A stretch of DNA of 32,860 nt, from positions 4,081-36,940 of the forward strand of contig NZ_AOMD01000011.1 of assembly GCF_000336915.1 (NCBI RefSeq). The letters are read 5' to 3'. Of the stretch, positions 14,963-23,008 are shown in pieces (position 1 is the first letter of the stretch; every line of letters begins with the position of its first letter). The stretch is from Halococcus saccharolyticus DSM 5350. GTDB lineage: Archaea > Halobacteriota > Halobacteria > Halobacteriales > Halococcaceae. The notes below the pieces were generated by a model that was not told the origin of the DNA, did no database searches, and saw nothing but the letters and a program-made list of their open reading frames with translations. Both the position numbers and the translations under genes were made by a program.

Positions 14963-15397
14963 ATGGAAACATTCGAAACCAACGACGATCACGTGATTGT
15001 GAGACTCGATTCCGGGGACATGGCGCTTGAATCGATCACCGAAGCCTGCGAGGAGCACGATATCGACACCGGTGCTATCGTCTCCGGCATCGGAACATTC
15101 AGAAATCTGAATATCCATTACGTACCGACGGCAGAGTTCCCCGACGAAAAGTCCGAACGAAACACCTTCCTCAATCTGGAGGGTGCGTGGGAGGTCGGCA
15201 CTATCGACGGCGCGATCGCCGATGGGGACCCTCACCTCCACGTCATTGCGTACAACGGTGACGAAACGGTGGCCGGTCATCTTGAGGATGGATGCGAGGT
15301 CCACATTCTTAGTGAACTGACCATCCGGAAGTTCGACGGGCCGGAGATGACCCGTCGACCCAATGAGAAGAACGTCGGTACGTTGCAGTTGAAGTAA
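14963..15397 (+). CDS. Stand-alone PPC/DUF296-domain protein
   Basis: 144 aa formed almost entirely by one PPC (plants and prokaryotes conserved, DUF296) domain. Recognised by VIVRLDSGDMALESI at the start, AIVSGIGTFRN, PHLHVIA (His91, His93), and AGHLEDGCEVHILSELTI (His106). In plants the domain is fused to AT-hooks and forms trimers; in prokaryotes it stands alone and its role is not established. The three histidines can be expected to bind a metal. No DNA-binding segment is added here. It is followed 29 bp later by the SDR gene on the same strand, so it is probably the first gene of a two-gene operon inside the sugar-acid locus. A metabolic or sensing role is inference. Confidence 0.85.
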   Translation: METFETNDDHVIVRLDSGDMALESITEACEEHDIDTGAIVSGIGTFRNLNIHYVPTAEFPDEKSERNTFLNLEGAWEVGTIDGAIADGDPHLHVIAYNGDETVAGHLEDGCEVHILSELTIRKFDGPEMTRRPNEKNVGTLQLK

Positions 15398-15426
15398 GGC
15401 GGTATCAGTCGAAGGATCCGTAATTT

Positions 15427-16191
15427 ATGACCGAATTTCCGGAAATCACAGTAGCAGGGAAAACGGCAGTTGTCGTCGGTGGGACGAGCGGCATCGGTGA
15501 GGGAATCGCGTTGGCGTTCGCCGACGATGGGGCCGACGTGGTCGCGACCAGCCGAACCGAAGCCGCCGTGGCCGACACCGCCGAGAAGATCAGAGGATAC
15601 GGCGTAGAGACCCTCGAACAGACGTGCGACGTCACCGACTATTCCTCGATCGAAGCACTGCGTGACAGCGTTCTTGAGACGTTCGGACAGGTCGACATCC
15701 TGGTCAATTCGGTTGGGACCGCCGCTCGGACGGAGTTTCTCGATCTGAGCGAGGAAGGATGGCTCGACGTGATCGACGTACTGCTCAACGGTGTGTTCCG
15801 TTCGTGTCAAGCGTTCGCTCGGGAGATGGACGAAGGGAGCATCATCAACATCTCGTCGATGTCGGCCGATCTGGCGCGGAGTCGTCTGATGCCGTACTGT
15901 GCCGCCAAAGCCGGCGTGAACAGTCTGACCCAGTGTGCAGCGAAGGAGCTGGCACCTGACGTGCGGGTGAACGCGATCGCTCCCGGATTCGTAATGACTC
16001 CGTTGACCAAGGAGGAGTACGCTGAGGGAACTGAGATACGAAAGCAAGTCGACGACCGAACACCGGTCGGACGGGTTGCCGACCGCGAGGAGATTGTAGG
16101 TTCCGCGATCTATCTCGGCAGCGAGGCCGCGAGTTTCACCACCGGCGAGGTAGTGTACGTTGACGGCGGCTTCACGAAAAACGCGTTGTGA
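15427..16191 (+). CDS. Short-chain dehydrogenase/reductase (SDR), sugar-acid oxidoreductase candidate
   Basis: 254-aa classical SDR. The cofactor loop is GGTSGIGEG (residues 18-26) and the NNAG-equivalent is NSVG (94-97). The catalytic set Asn121, Ser144, Tyr157 and Lys161 (PYCAAK) is complete, and the C-terminal VYVDGGF is standard. The residue after beta-2 is Ser-Arg (ATSRTE), which tends to favour NADP(H), though this is not decisive. Beside a mannonate dehydratase homologue it may interconvert a keto-sugar acid and an aldonate (as UxuB does for fructuronate) or oxidise a 2-keto-3-deoxy acid; both are inference. It ends exactly one base before the stop codon of the convergent Ldh2-family gene, with no spacer. 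Confidence 0.9.
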   Translation: MTEFPEITVAGKTAVVVGGTSGIGEGIALAFADDGADVVATSRTEAAVADTAEKIRGYGVETLEQTCDVTDYSSIEALRDSVLETFGQVDILVNSVGTAARTEFLDLSEEGWLDVIDVLLNGVFRSCQAFAREMDEGSIINISSMSADLARSRLMPYCAAKAGVNSLTQCAAKELAPDVRVNAIAPGFVMTPLTKEEYAEGTEIRKQVDDRTPVGRVADREEIVGSAIYLGSEAASFTTGEVVYVDGGFTKNAL

Positions 16192-17256
16192 TCAGTCGCG
16201 TGGGGAGGGCGATTCCACGACGTACTCCTCCGCGATCGTTTCCAGTTTCCGGAAGACGTTCGGATCGACCGGTACGCCTGTTTCGAGGTTCTCTTCCATA
16301 GCGCGTGCTTCGATCTCGCCAGGAAGCAGCACTTCAGGAACCCCCTCGTCGGAGGGCATGTTTTTGATGTCTTCGATCAGCCGATCGACATCAGCGATGA
16401 ACTCACCGACGGTCCGAAGCGTGGCGACATCAATGGAGAGATAAAAGTGACCGACTCCCATCGATGTCTCGAACTCGTCGTAAAGTGAACTAACCTCGAC
16501 GCTGTGGTTTGCGCCGGAGAGGAGCCCAGCAAGGAGTTCGACGACGACACCGAGGCCGTATCCTTTGGCCCCGCCGAGCGGCCGTAGTGCATTGATTTTC
16601 TCGGGATCGGTCGTTGGCTCTCCTTGGTCATCCACTCCCCAGTTTTCCGGAACCTGTTCTCCCTTCTCCGCCGCGACGTGATCGATCTTCCCCATCGCGA
16701 CGACACTAGTGGCCATGTCGAGTGTGATCGGGAACTCTTGAGAAGACGGCACCGACACCGCGATGGGGTTCGTGCCGAGGTACGGCTCCCGCCCTCCGAA
16801 CGGGATCACCTCCGCGGGAACGTTCGTCATCGCCATCCCGATACAGTCCTCGTCGGCTGCCATTTCCGTGTAGTACGCTGCCGTGCCGAAGTGGTTGCTG
16901 TTCCGTACCACCCCGACTGCTACCCCAGTTCGCTTCGACATGGAGATCAACCGCTCCATCGTTCGCTTTCCCGCACTTTGACCGGGACCGTTGTCGGCAT
17001 CGACGACCAGCGCACCTTCTGACCGTTCGTCGATGTCGATTTCCGGATCGCTGTTGAACCCGCCTGCATCCAAGTGAGCGACATACGGTTCAAGCCGCGC
17101 AACGCCGTGGGAACTGACACCCCGCAAGTCGGCCCTGACGAGTGCTTCTGCAACGATGTCATGGTGTGGCGCTGTAAGGCCGGCGTTGCGGAGGATCGCT
17201 GCTGCGAACGATTCTAACGATTCCGGGTCGAAACGAAGCGTCTCTGTCTGCGACAT
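16192..17256 (-). CDS. Ldh2/malate-type dehydrogenase (AllD/YiaK/ComC superfamily)
   Basis: 354-aa NAD(P)-dependent 2-hydroxy-acid dehydrogenase of the Ldh2 family, a fold distinct from ordinary lactate dehydrogenases. Motifs are DLRGVSSHGVARLEPY near residue 45, GVVRNSNHFGTAAYYTE, the cofactor region LGTNPIAVSVPS with LDMATSVVA, and GGAKGYGLGVVVELLAGLLSG. Family members include malate, ureidoglycolate (AllD), 2,3-diketo-L-gulonate (YiaK) and sulfolactate dehydrogenases. AllD would connect with the allantoin pathway 8 kb away, but the immediate setting (sugar-acid enzymes, ABC importer) favours a sugar-derived keto acid. A GAGGTGAG ribosome site lies 5 nt before the ATG and an AT-rich TTTTTTAAG box at about 17283-17291. 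It is convergent and abutting with the SDR gene. Confidence 0.9.
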   Translation of the reverse strand: MSQTETLRFDPESLESFAAAILRNAGLTAPHHDIVAEALVRADLRGVSSHGVARLEPYVAHLDAGGFNSDPEIDIDERSEGALVVDADNGPGQSAGKRTMERLISMSKRTGVAVGVVRNSNHFGTAAYYTEMAADEDCIGMAMTNVPAEVIPFGGREPYLGTNPIAVSVPSSQEFPITLDMATSVVAMGKIDHVAAEKGEQVPENWGVDDQGEPTTDPEKINALRPLGGAKGYGLGVVVELLAGLLSGANHSVEVSSLYDEFETSMGVGHFYLSIDVATLRTVGEFIADVDRLIEDIKNMPSDEGVPEVLLPGEIEARAMEENLETGVPVDPNVFRKLETIAEEYVVESPSPRD

Positions 17257-17598
17257 CGGTACTCACCTCTTTACAGAAGTGCTCTTAAAAAAGTGTTTTG
17301 TAGCCCTTCCAACGTTTACCTTGGCACGGCGTTGACGGTATCTCTGCCTGCTAATCCATAGAACATGGAGCAAGGGTAGGTGACAATTGTTTGTGTCATG
17401 AAAATGATTAATACTTCGAAGAACCGTCCTCACGATGAGGGGTACTTATCTCGACATCGCGTCGCATCCGTGAATGGATTCGAGCCAATAATCGGTACTC
17501 CAACCATTCCTCTTGCACGCTGCATCGAACAGTGATCGGTGTAGAGCATCAGTAGGGACAGATATATATAATAGAAGCATGCATTGGTAATCGAAGTC
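17257..17598. promoter_or_regulatory. Divergent promoter region between Ldh2 gene and ABC importer
   Basis: About 340 bp without a gene. On the plus strand ATATATATAAT (17562-17572) lies about 32 nt before the ATG at 17599. On the minus strand TTTTTTAAG (17283-17291) serves the Ldh2 gene. TGACA-8-TGTCA (17381-17398) and CCTCA-CGA-TGAGG (17427-17439) are inverted repeats in the middle and are candidate operators for a common regulator, possibly the IclR protein. Confidence 0.5.
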
Positions 17599-19176
17599 AT
17601 GCCAAACCGAGAAACCAGCGGTTCGAACCACGGTTCCATCCGTCGTCGAAAATTCCTCGCGAAAGGTACAGCAGTCGCTAGTGCGGCGCTTTTGGCTGGT
17701 TGTAGTGGTGGCGACGGTGGCGGTGATGGTGGCTCGAACAATGCAAGTGGGGGCGGTGGTGCGACTAATGACAGCTCAGACACGAGCAATAGCACCGGGG
17801 GCGGCGGTGCTACTGGGAACGCCTCCAACGCAAGCAACGCGAGCGGAGGCGGTGGTGGTAGTAGCGACTACAGCGGCCTCACTATCCAATATTGGAACAG
17901 GTTCCACAACAATTCTGGAGAGGCAAATAACGCTATAAGGCAGGCAATCGGTAGGTTCGAAGAAGAAACAGGGGCGACTGTTAACGTCCAGTATTCTTCG
18001 GGTGAGCCCGGTCAGCGATGGCTTACCCTTGCAAGGGAGGGGAATCGACCCCATATAATGGATCAGGTCGCTGGACAGGTTGGACCATTTGTTGAGTTAG
18101 AGATCATAAAGCCGTTTTCGGACTACAGCAGTCTGTTTAGCGACGATTTGATTGAGCAGACATCGTGGTTCATGGATAACGTTGGAAGCCAGACCTACAG
18201 CGGGTTTGGCGGAAACGCCTACGAATTCAAGTTCAGCACCGAGTCGCCGAGGCTATTTCTAGCGCGTCGAGATCACATCGAAGAAGCAGGTCTTGACCCT
18301 GAACAGGACTTCCCACCAACAAGCTTCCAAGAGAGCATCGAACTGGGACAGACTCTCCAAGAAGACGGCCCTGGCGACTTCGGCTTCCAGATCTACGGTA
18401 CGGATAGCGACGTCACAGACACATGTACTGAAGATTGGCCCATCGCACGAGGCGGTAGCGCTGGGAAGTTCCTCAATGAGGATTGGAGTGATACAAAGAT
18501 CGATAATGATGCCTTCAAGACGTCATACGAGAATTTCGTATCGATTTTGACCGAACACGAACTCTCAAGCCCAGGGACCGTGTCGATGTCTGATGAAGAT
18601 GCGACACAAGCACTCATCCGTGGCGATGCAAGCATGACCCAGGTTCCGTCAGCTACCTATGCAGACCTACTTTCGAATGCGGAACAGCAGGTGATGAACG
18701 GTAACTTCGTCTTCGGTCCTGCTTGGCGGGGTGACTCTGGTGCTAGGGGGATGAGTGGTGGTGACGGGATCACCTTCGTGAATCCGCCTGACGGAGCGAA
18801 TCAAGACGAGTGGCAGCGGGCACAGGAAGCCGCAGCAGATCTCTTGGAGAATTACTTGTACTTCTCTGACGACTTCCAAGCTCGAATGTTCAGCACCATT
18901 GGTGGTGGACCGATTCGGGAAGACGTCGGTCCGGAGGATATCAAAGGTGCCGTTGAGGACCCCACAGGATATAACCAAACCAACATAATTGATGCGTTCA
19001 ACACCTGCCTTCAGGATCAAGACCAGTACTTCCTCCAGGCAGCGGCACCGATGTTCGGGCAGATCCAGTACGAAATCATGCCGGGATACATCCAGCAAGC
19101 GTTGCAGGGACAGATGAGTGCCTCCGAGGCTCTGGATCAGGCGGCACAAGAAGCACGAAATCAGTTCTTCAACTAA
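17599..19176 (+). CDS. ABC sugar-type importer, substrate-binding lipoprotein
   Basis: 525-aa extracellular solute-binding protein family 1. The N-terminus has a twin-arginine signal (RRRKFLAKGT, residues 15-24) and a lipobox LLAGC with Cys35, so it is exported folded by Tat and lipid-anchored on the outer face. Residues 36-90 form a Gly/Ser/Asn/Thr/Asp-rich linker with repeated GGGG blocks, usual in haloarchaeal lipoproteins. The binding domain begins near LTIQYWNRFHNNSGEA and includes FEEETGATVNVQYSSG. This family binds sugars, oligosaccharides, glycerol-phosphate or polyols; the ligand cannot be told. ATG 17599 is chosen over an upstream TTG because a strong TATA (17562-17572) implies transcription starting near 17593. 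It is the first gene of the importer operon. Confidence 0.93.
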   Translation: MPNRETSGSNHGSIRRRKFLAKGTAVASAALLAGCSGGDGGGDGGSNNASGGGGATNDSSDTSNSTGGGGATGNASNASNASGGGGGSSDYSGLTIQYWNRFHNNSGEANNAIRQAIGRFEEETGATVNVQYSSGEPGQRWLTLAREGNRPHIMDQVAGQVGPFVELEIIKPFSDYSSLFSDDLIEQTSWFMDNVGSQTYSGFGGNAYEFKFSTESPRLFLARRDHIEEAGLDPEQDFPPTSFQESIELGQTLQEDGPGDFGFQIYGTDSDVTDTCTEDWPIARGGSAGKFLNEDWSDTKIDNDAFKTSYENFVSILTEHELSSPGTVSMSDEDATQALIRGDASMTQVPSATYADLLSNAEQQVMNGNFVFGPAWRGDSGARGMSGGDGITFVNPPDGANQDEWQRAQEAAADLLENYLYFSDDFQARMFSTIGGGPIREDVGPEDIKGAVEDPTGYNQTNIIDAFNTCLQDQDQYFLQAAAPMFGQIQYEIMPGYIQQALQGQMSASEALDQAAQEARNQFFN

Positions 19177-19200
19177 GATACTTCTCAAACTCAAACGAAA

Positions 19201-20136
19201 ATGCTAGATATACACGCGAATCTATCCGACGCGAGGCAACGAATGCGTGGTGTAAAGCAAGCGGCACGGCGGGACTGGATGACATACATCATGTTGGTTC
19301 CTGTCCTCTTAGTGATGGGAACACTCGTTTGGGGGTCACTAGTCAATGGTATCTGGATGACCTTTCACCAGTGGGACTTCCTCGGAGAGAGCCAATGGGT
19401 TGGGTTGGACAACTACCGATACGTTCTCGGATGGGATACGTTCTGGACATCACTACGAGCCACTGTCATCTTCGGACTGGTGACGTTCTCACAACTTCTG
19501 ATTGCGATAATTGCAGCCGTTACCGTGAGTCATGTGCGATTTCGGAACGTCATCAGGACCCTCTTCGTCATCCCATACGCGATTCCTGGTCTCGTGTCAG
19601 GGACGATGTGGGTCTATATTCTTGATCCTCAGCTGGGACCGATATTCCCCGTTTTGATCGATTACGGCATACTAGAAGAGACGATCTACTGGGGAACGAA
19701 CGGTGGTACTGCGATGGCGGTTATCATGTTCGCCTCTACTTGGGCCTACTGGCCACTTGCCTTCATCATAATCACTGCATCTCTGGAAGGAATTCCGGAA
19801 GCACACTACGAACTCGCTAGAGTGTATGGGGCGAGCAAAATCCAGACTTTCTTCCATGTCACTCTCCCACAGCTGAAAGGTGCAATCTTGGTTGCGATCA
19901 GTCTTCGAACGATTTACAACCTCACCAAAGTCAGCCAACCGCTTCAGATCACTGGAGGCGGGCCAGGCTTTGACACCTCAATCTTGGGGATCTTAGTATA
20001 CCGGTTTACCCAGGGAACTCGACGTTACGGTCTCGCGATGACCGTGGGTGTGATCCTGGTCGTTCTGACGTTGATCGTGGTACTACCCTACATCAGGTCG
20101 TTTGAACGAGATGCGGATACCGGAGGAATGGCATGA
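19201..20136 (+). CDS. ABC importer permease, MalF/UgpA type
   Basis: 311-aa inner-membrane permease with about six helices. The first segment is MTYIMLVPVLLVMGTLVWG and the last ends near VVLPYIRSF. The EAA loop that docks the ATPase is visible as PEAHYELARVYGASKIQTFF, followed by VTLPQLKGAI. Family 1 carbohydrate uptake transporters (CUT1) have this pattern. It lies 24 bp after the binding-protein gene, with no clear ribosome site, and overlaps the next permease gene by 4 bp (ATGA), so the three genes form one operon with coupled translation. Confidence 0.93.
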   Translation: MLDIHANLSDARQRMRGVKQAARRDWMTYIMLVPVLLVMGTLVWGSLVNGIWMTFHQWDFLGESQWVGLDNYRYVLGWDTFWTSLRATVIFGLVTFSQLLIAIIAAVTVSHVRFRNVIRTLFVIPYAIPGLVSGTMWVYILDPQLGPIFPVLIDYGILEETIYWGTNGGTAMAVIMFASTWAYWPLAFIIITASLEGIPEAHYELARVYGASKIQTFFHVTLPQLKGAILVAISLRTIYNLTKVSQPLQITGGGPGFDTSILGILVYRFTQGTRRYGLAMTVGVILVVLTLIVVLPYIRSFERDADTGGMA

Positions 20137-20987
20137 GACTCAGCGTCGACATTTTCGGCGGAGAACGATGGAGTATGGAGGACACAGTTTTTCAAGCGGC
20201 AGTTTACCTAGTGACTGTTGCACTGTTGCTCCTCGTACTCGTTCCGGTGTTGATTGTCATTTCCGTTTCGTTCACTCCTGCTTCGGGGCTGTTCGACAAT
20301 CCTGCAGTCTGGCTCCCGGAAACCATCACTCTGCGCTGGTGGACCTCCGGTTTCGCAGCACTACAAGAGGGGCTCGTGCACAGCGTTGTCATCTCAGTAG
20401 GAACGGCTCTCATCGCGATGGCAGTTACCATCCCCGGTGCGTACGTCTTCGGTCGCAAGGAGTTCTGGGGCAAACAGTTCGTCTTCTACGCTATCGTTTT
20501 GTCGCTGTTATTCCCGACTGTTGTTCTTGTCGTCCCAGTCACAACCCGATGGCTTGAGTGGGGTCTCTACAATTCGTACGTGGGCCTGTGGATCGCATTC
20601 CAGATTTTCATCACTCCCTTCGCGATCTGGATTCTCCGGGACTACTTCAGTAGTCTCCCCGAAAACCTCGAGGAGGCAGCACAGGTGTACGGCTGTACGG
20701 AGTTCGGTGCGTTCGTACGGGTCATCCTGCCAATCGCGAGGCCAGCGTTGATCGCAGTCGGCTTTCTGGCCTTCTTGAACGGATGGAACGAGTTCCTTTT
20801 CGCGAATCTTCTCACCACAAGTGACGGTGTCCAACCTGCAATCGTAGAACTGTATTCGACCCTGCATGGCGGACAGGGAGAGAGTATCGCTTGGGGGAGG
20901 CTGATGGCACAGTCGCTCATAATCGCTACCCCACCAGTGATCCTCTACTTCTTCTCTCAGCGAAGCCTCGGTGGTGTCTTCGGGTAA
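20133..20987 (+). CDS. ABC importer permease, MalG/UgpE type
   Basis: 284-aa partner permease of the CUT1 importer, about six helices. The EAA motif reads LPENLEEAAQVYGCTEFGAF followed by VILPIARPALIAVGF, and FLNGWNEFLFA is the family's conserved stretch after it. ATG 20133 overlaps the TGA of the upstream permease. The ATPase gene that would normally follow directly is displaced by about 860 bp of sequence containing a transposase remnant. A hairpin starts immediately after the stop codon. Confidence 0.93.
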   Translation: MRLSVDIFGGERWSMEDTVFQAAVYLVTVALLLLVLVPVLIVISVSFTPASGLFDNPAVWLPETITLRWWTSGFAALQEGLVHSVVISVGTALIAMAVTIPGAYVFGRKEFWGKQFVFYAIVLSLLFPTVVLVVPVTTRWLEWGLYNSYVGLWIAFQIFITPFAIWILRDYFSSLPENLEEAAQVYGCTEFGAFVRVILPIARPALIAVGFLAFLNGWNEFLFANLLTTSDGVQPAIVELYSTLHGGQGESIAWGRLMAQSLIIATPPVILYFFSQRSLGGVFG

Positions 20988-21012
20988 CAGTAGTTCTTTT
21001 CTGCCACTACTG
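20988..21012 (+). terminator. Possible hairpin at the end of the permease operon
   Basis: CAGTAG (20988-20993) pairs with CTACTG (21007-21012) across a 13-nt loop that contains TTCTTTT. It begins right after the TAA stop. The stem is short, so this is a weak candidate terminator. Confidence 0.3.
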
Positions 21013-21271
21013 ATGTTTCATCGGCTGCCGGTCTAATCATAGCTGATCGGCAGTTTCCATCGGGTTCTGTAGCGGTCACAACTGCAGCGCAGGGCGGTAG
21101 AGGGTGGTTGGATGGGTATGAAGTTCCGCTACCATCCAGACACCGGTCTTACGGCTGTGAACCCCGAAACCTCAGCGGTTGACCTTCTCACGGGTTACTC
21201 CTTCCCGCGGTCGAAGGTAACACTATCGACCTCGAGACCGTCTGGCCGAATCGTGACGTGGGCCGCTGTTG

Positions 21272-21754
21272 GAGAAACCGATCGAGGCTGTCACTGACGA
21301 GACCCTTGTCACCTACTCCGACAACTACATTCTCGCACAGTTCCACACTATCACCGCTACAATCCTCGAAGGAACTGTCGATGATCTCCTCGCCCAATAG
21401 GCTACGATGATCCTCGGCCTACGGCAGCCGAGGATCTTCTGCCTCAACTTCGTCGACAACCGCTACCACGGCCATCCCTACAGGGAACTCGCCGAGCTCT
21501 GCTCGACGATACCTCGCGATGGCACTTGGTCGTGCCATCGCCACTGTACACGTTCGTGTTGGTTCACCCGAAGTCGCGATCCGGCGTTTCAAGAGACGGC
21601 TCCGACGATCGTTCCGGTCGTCCGCCACGGCGAACGTCTTGCCACGACACTGAAGACGAATATTTCCTACTGGAGCGACTCCCGGAGCACTGACCGGCGT
21701 GAGTGCTGCTTAAATAGCTGCCTCCAGTCTAGTTCTGACTACCAATCGCAATAA
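21272..21754 (+). pseudogene. Decayed transposase remnant splitting the importer operon
   Basis: A single frame reads EKPIEAVTDETLVTYSDNYI, then LAQFHTITATILEGTVDDLL, an in-frame TAG at 21398, then LRQPRIFCLNFVDNRYHGHP, RELAELC and, later, ETAPTIVPVVRHGERLATTL. This pattern (LAQYHTL..., DDRYHG, APTVIPV) resembles haloarchaeal DDE transposases, from memory; the exact IS family is uncertain. No start codon, an internal stop and loss of similarity after about 21690 mark it as inactive. It lies between the second permease gene and the ATPase of the same transporter. The part from 21013 to 21271 holds no gene I can identify. Confidence 0.5.
21409..21436. repeat. 10-bp perfect hairpin inside the transposase remnant
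   Basis: GATCCTCGGC-8-GCCGAGGATC, loop CTACGGCA, lies just after the internal stop of the remnant. It is stable and GC-rich, and followed by TTCT. It may be chance within old coding sequence or an acquired terminator. Confidence 0.5.
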
Positions 21755-21816
21755 CCCGTGTCTAAAACCTCTTGCTACGCCGACGCGACGAGAACTACCG
21801 ATGGTCAGTCAAAAGG

Positions 21817-21822
21817 TTTAAT
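21817..21822 (+). promoter_or_regulatory. TATA box for the importer ATPase gene
   Basis: GGTTTAATTG is centred about 31 nt before the ATG at 21851, so the ATPase can be transcribed on its own with almost no leader. Confidence 0.5.
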
Positions 21823-21850
21823 TGCTCTCTCCTACGACTTTCCAAGGACC

Positions 21851-23008
21851 ATGGCAAAGAGTGTCGAAGGTGCCGCTAACGCAGAGCAGAACAAATCCAA
21901 CCGGGGAACGGAGGGATTGTCGGAACCTGTTATCAGGGTGGAGAACGTACGAAAAACGTTCGGTGGTGGCGAGATCGTCGCCTGCGACGATATTAACCTC
22001 GAGATCCAGAAAGAAGATTTCGTCGTCCTGCTTGGTCCGTCCGGCTGCGGAAAGACCACAACCCTGCGTTGTCTTTCCGGCTTGGAGAGACCGGACGAAG
22101 GACACATATTCATCGAAGGTGTGGACATGACGGGTGTTAAACCCAAAGACAGAGACCTGGCGTTCGTCTTCCAAAGCATTGCGCTCTTTCCACACAAGAG
22201 CGTGAGAGAGAACATACGGTTCGGTCTCGACATGTCCTCGGAGATGTCGAAGTCGGAGAAAAACGAAAGTGTCGAGGACATCGCCGAAATGCTCGGGATA
22301 GAGAACATGCTGGATCGAAAGCCCAGTGCCCTCTCGGGTGGACAGCAACAGCGTGTAAGTTTGGGGCGAGCGATGGTGATGGAACCCGCGGCCTTTCTCC
22401 TCGACGAACCCTTCTCGGCACTCGACGCGAACCTCCGCAAACAGATGCAGACCGAGGTCAAAGAGCTCCAACGCCGTCTCGAGACGCCGATGGTGTTCGT
22501 AACCCACGATCAGGAAGAGGCGATGGCCATCGGCGACAAGATCGTCGTAATGAACGATGGACACGTCCAACAAATCGGATCCCCGTATGCGGTGTTCAAC
22601 GAACCCGCCAATCAGTTCGTGGCCGATTTCATCGGTTCGCCGTCGGCCAACCTGTTCGAGAGCCGACTACAACAGTCGTCCGATGGTCATACGTTGGAGA
22701 ATGATCTCTTCTCCCTTCCTATCGATAGAGAGCTCGACAGTACTGCACAGAGTCTCGATACCGTTACGTTCGGAATCCGTCCACAGTACGTCAACGTCAC
22801 CGATACCGGAGACGCGCTGTTCACGGGCGACGTCACTCTAGTTGAGCCCCAGGGTGATCGTGATACCGTTTACTTCGACGTGAATGGTCACGAACTTCGA
22901 ACTGTTGTCCCACAGAATACCGTTACTGCCGAGCAGAACGAAGTGAACCTAGATATCGAACGGGACAAGTTCTGGATCTTTGACCGGGATGGAAAACGGC
23001 TGCTCTGA
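21851..23008 (+). CDS. ABC importer ATPase, MalK/UgpC type
   Basis: 385-aa ATPase that powers CUT1 sugar import. Walker A is GPSGCGKTT (62-70), the Q-loop FVFQSIALFP, the signature LSGGQQQRVSLGRAM, Walker B AFLLDEPFSALD, and the H-loop VTHDQEEAM. After these comes a C-terminal TOBE/OB regulatory region beginning near IGSPSANLFES. An N-terminal extension of about 27 residues (Ala/Glu/Asn-rich) precedes the domain. I prefer ATG 21851 to the GTG at 21758, as a TATA box at 21817 lies between them. Some MalK-type ATPases serve several importers, so pairing with the adjacent permeases is likely but not certain. Confidence 0.92.
   Translation: MAKSVEGAANAEQNKSNRGTEGLSEPVIRVENVRKTFGGGEIVACDDINLEIQKEDFVVLLGPSGCGKTTTLRCLSGLERPDEGHIFIEGVDMTGVKPKDRDLAFVFQSIALFPHKSVRENIRFGLDMSSEMSKSEKNESVEDIAEMLGIENMLDRKPSALSGGQQQRVSLGRAMVMEPAAFLLDEPFSALDANLRKQMQTEVKELQRRLETPMVFVTHDQEEAMAIGDKIVVMNDGHVQQIGSPYAVFNEPANQFVADFIGSPSANLFESRLQQSSDGHTLENDLFSLPIDRELDSTAQSLDTVTFGIRPQYVNVTDTGDALFTGDVTLVEPQGDRDTVYFDVNGHELRTVVPQNTVTAEQNEVNLDIERDKFWIFDRDGKRLL

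Noticed and set aside
16192-17256. Assignment of the Ldh2-family gene as ureidoglycolate dehydrogenase (AllD) of the urate pathway
   Set aside because: Same family, but its neighbours are sugar-acid genes 8 kb from the urate locus, and no ureidoglycolate-forming enzyme is present.
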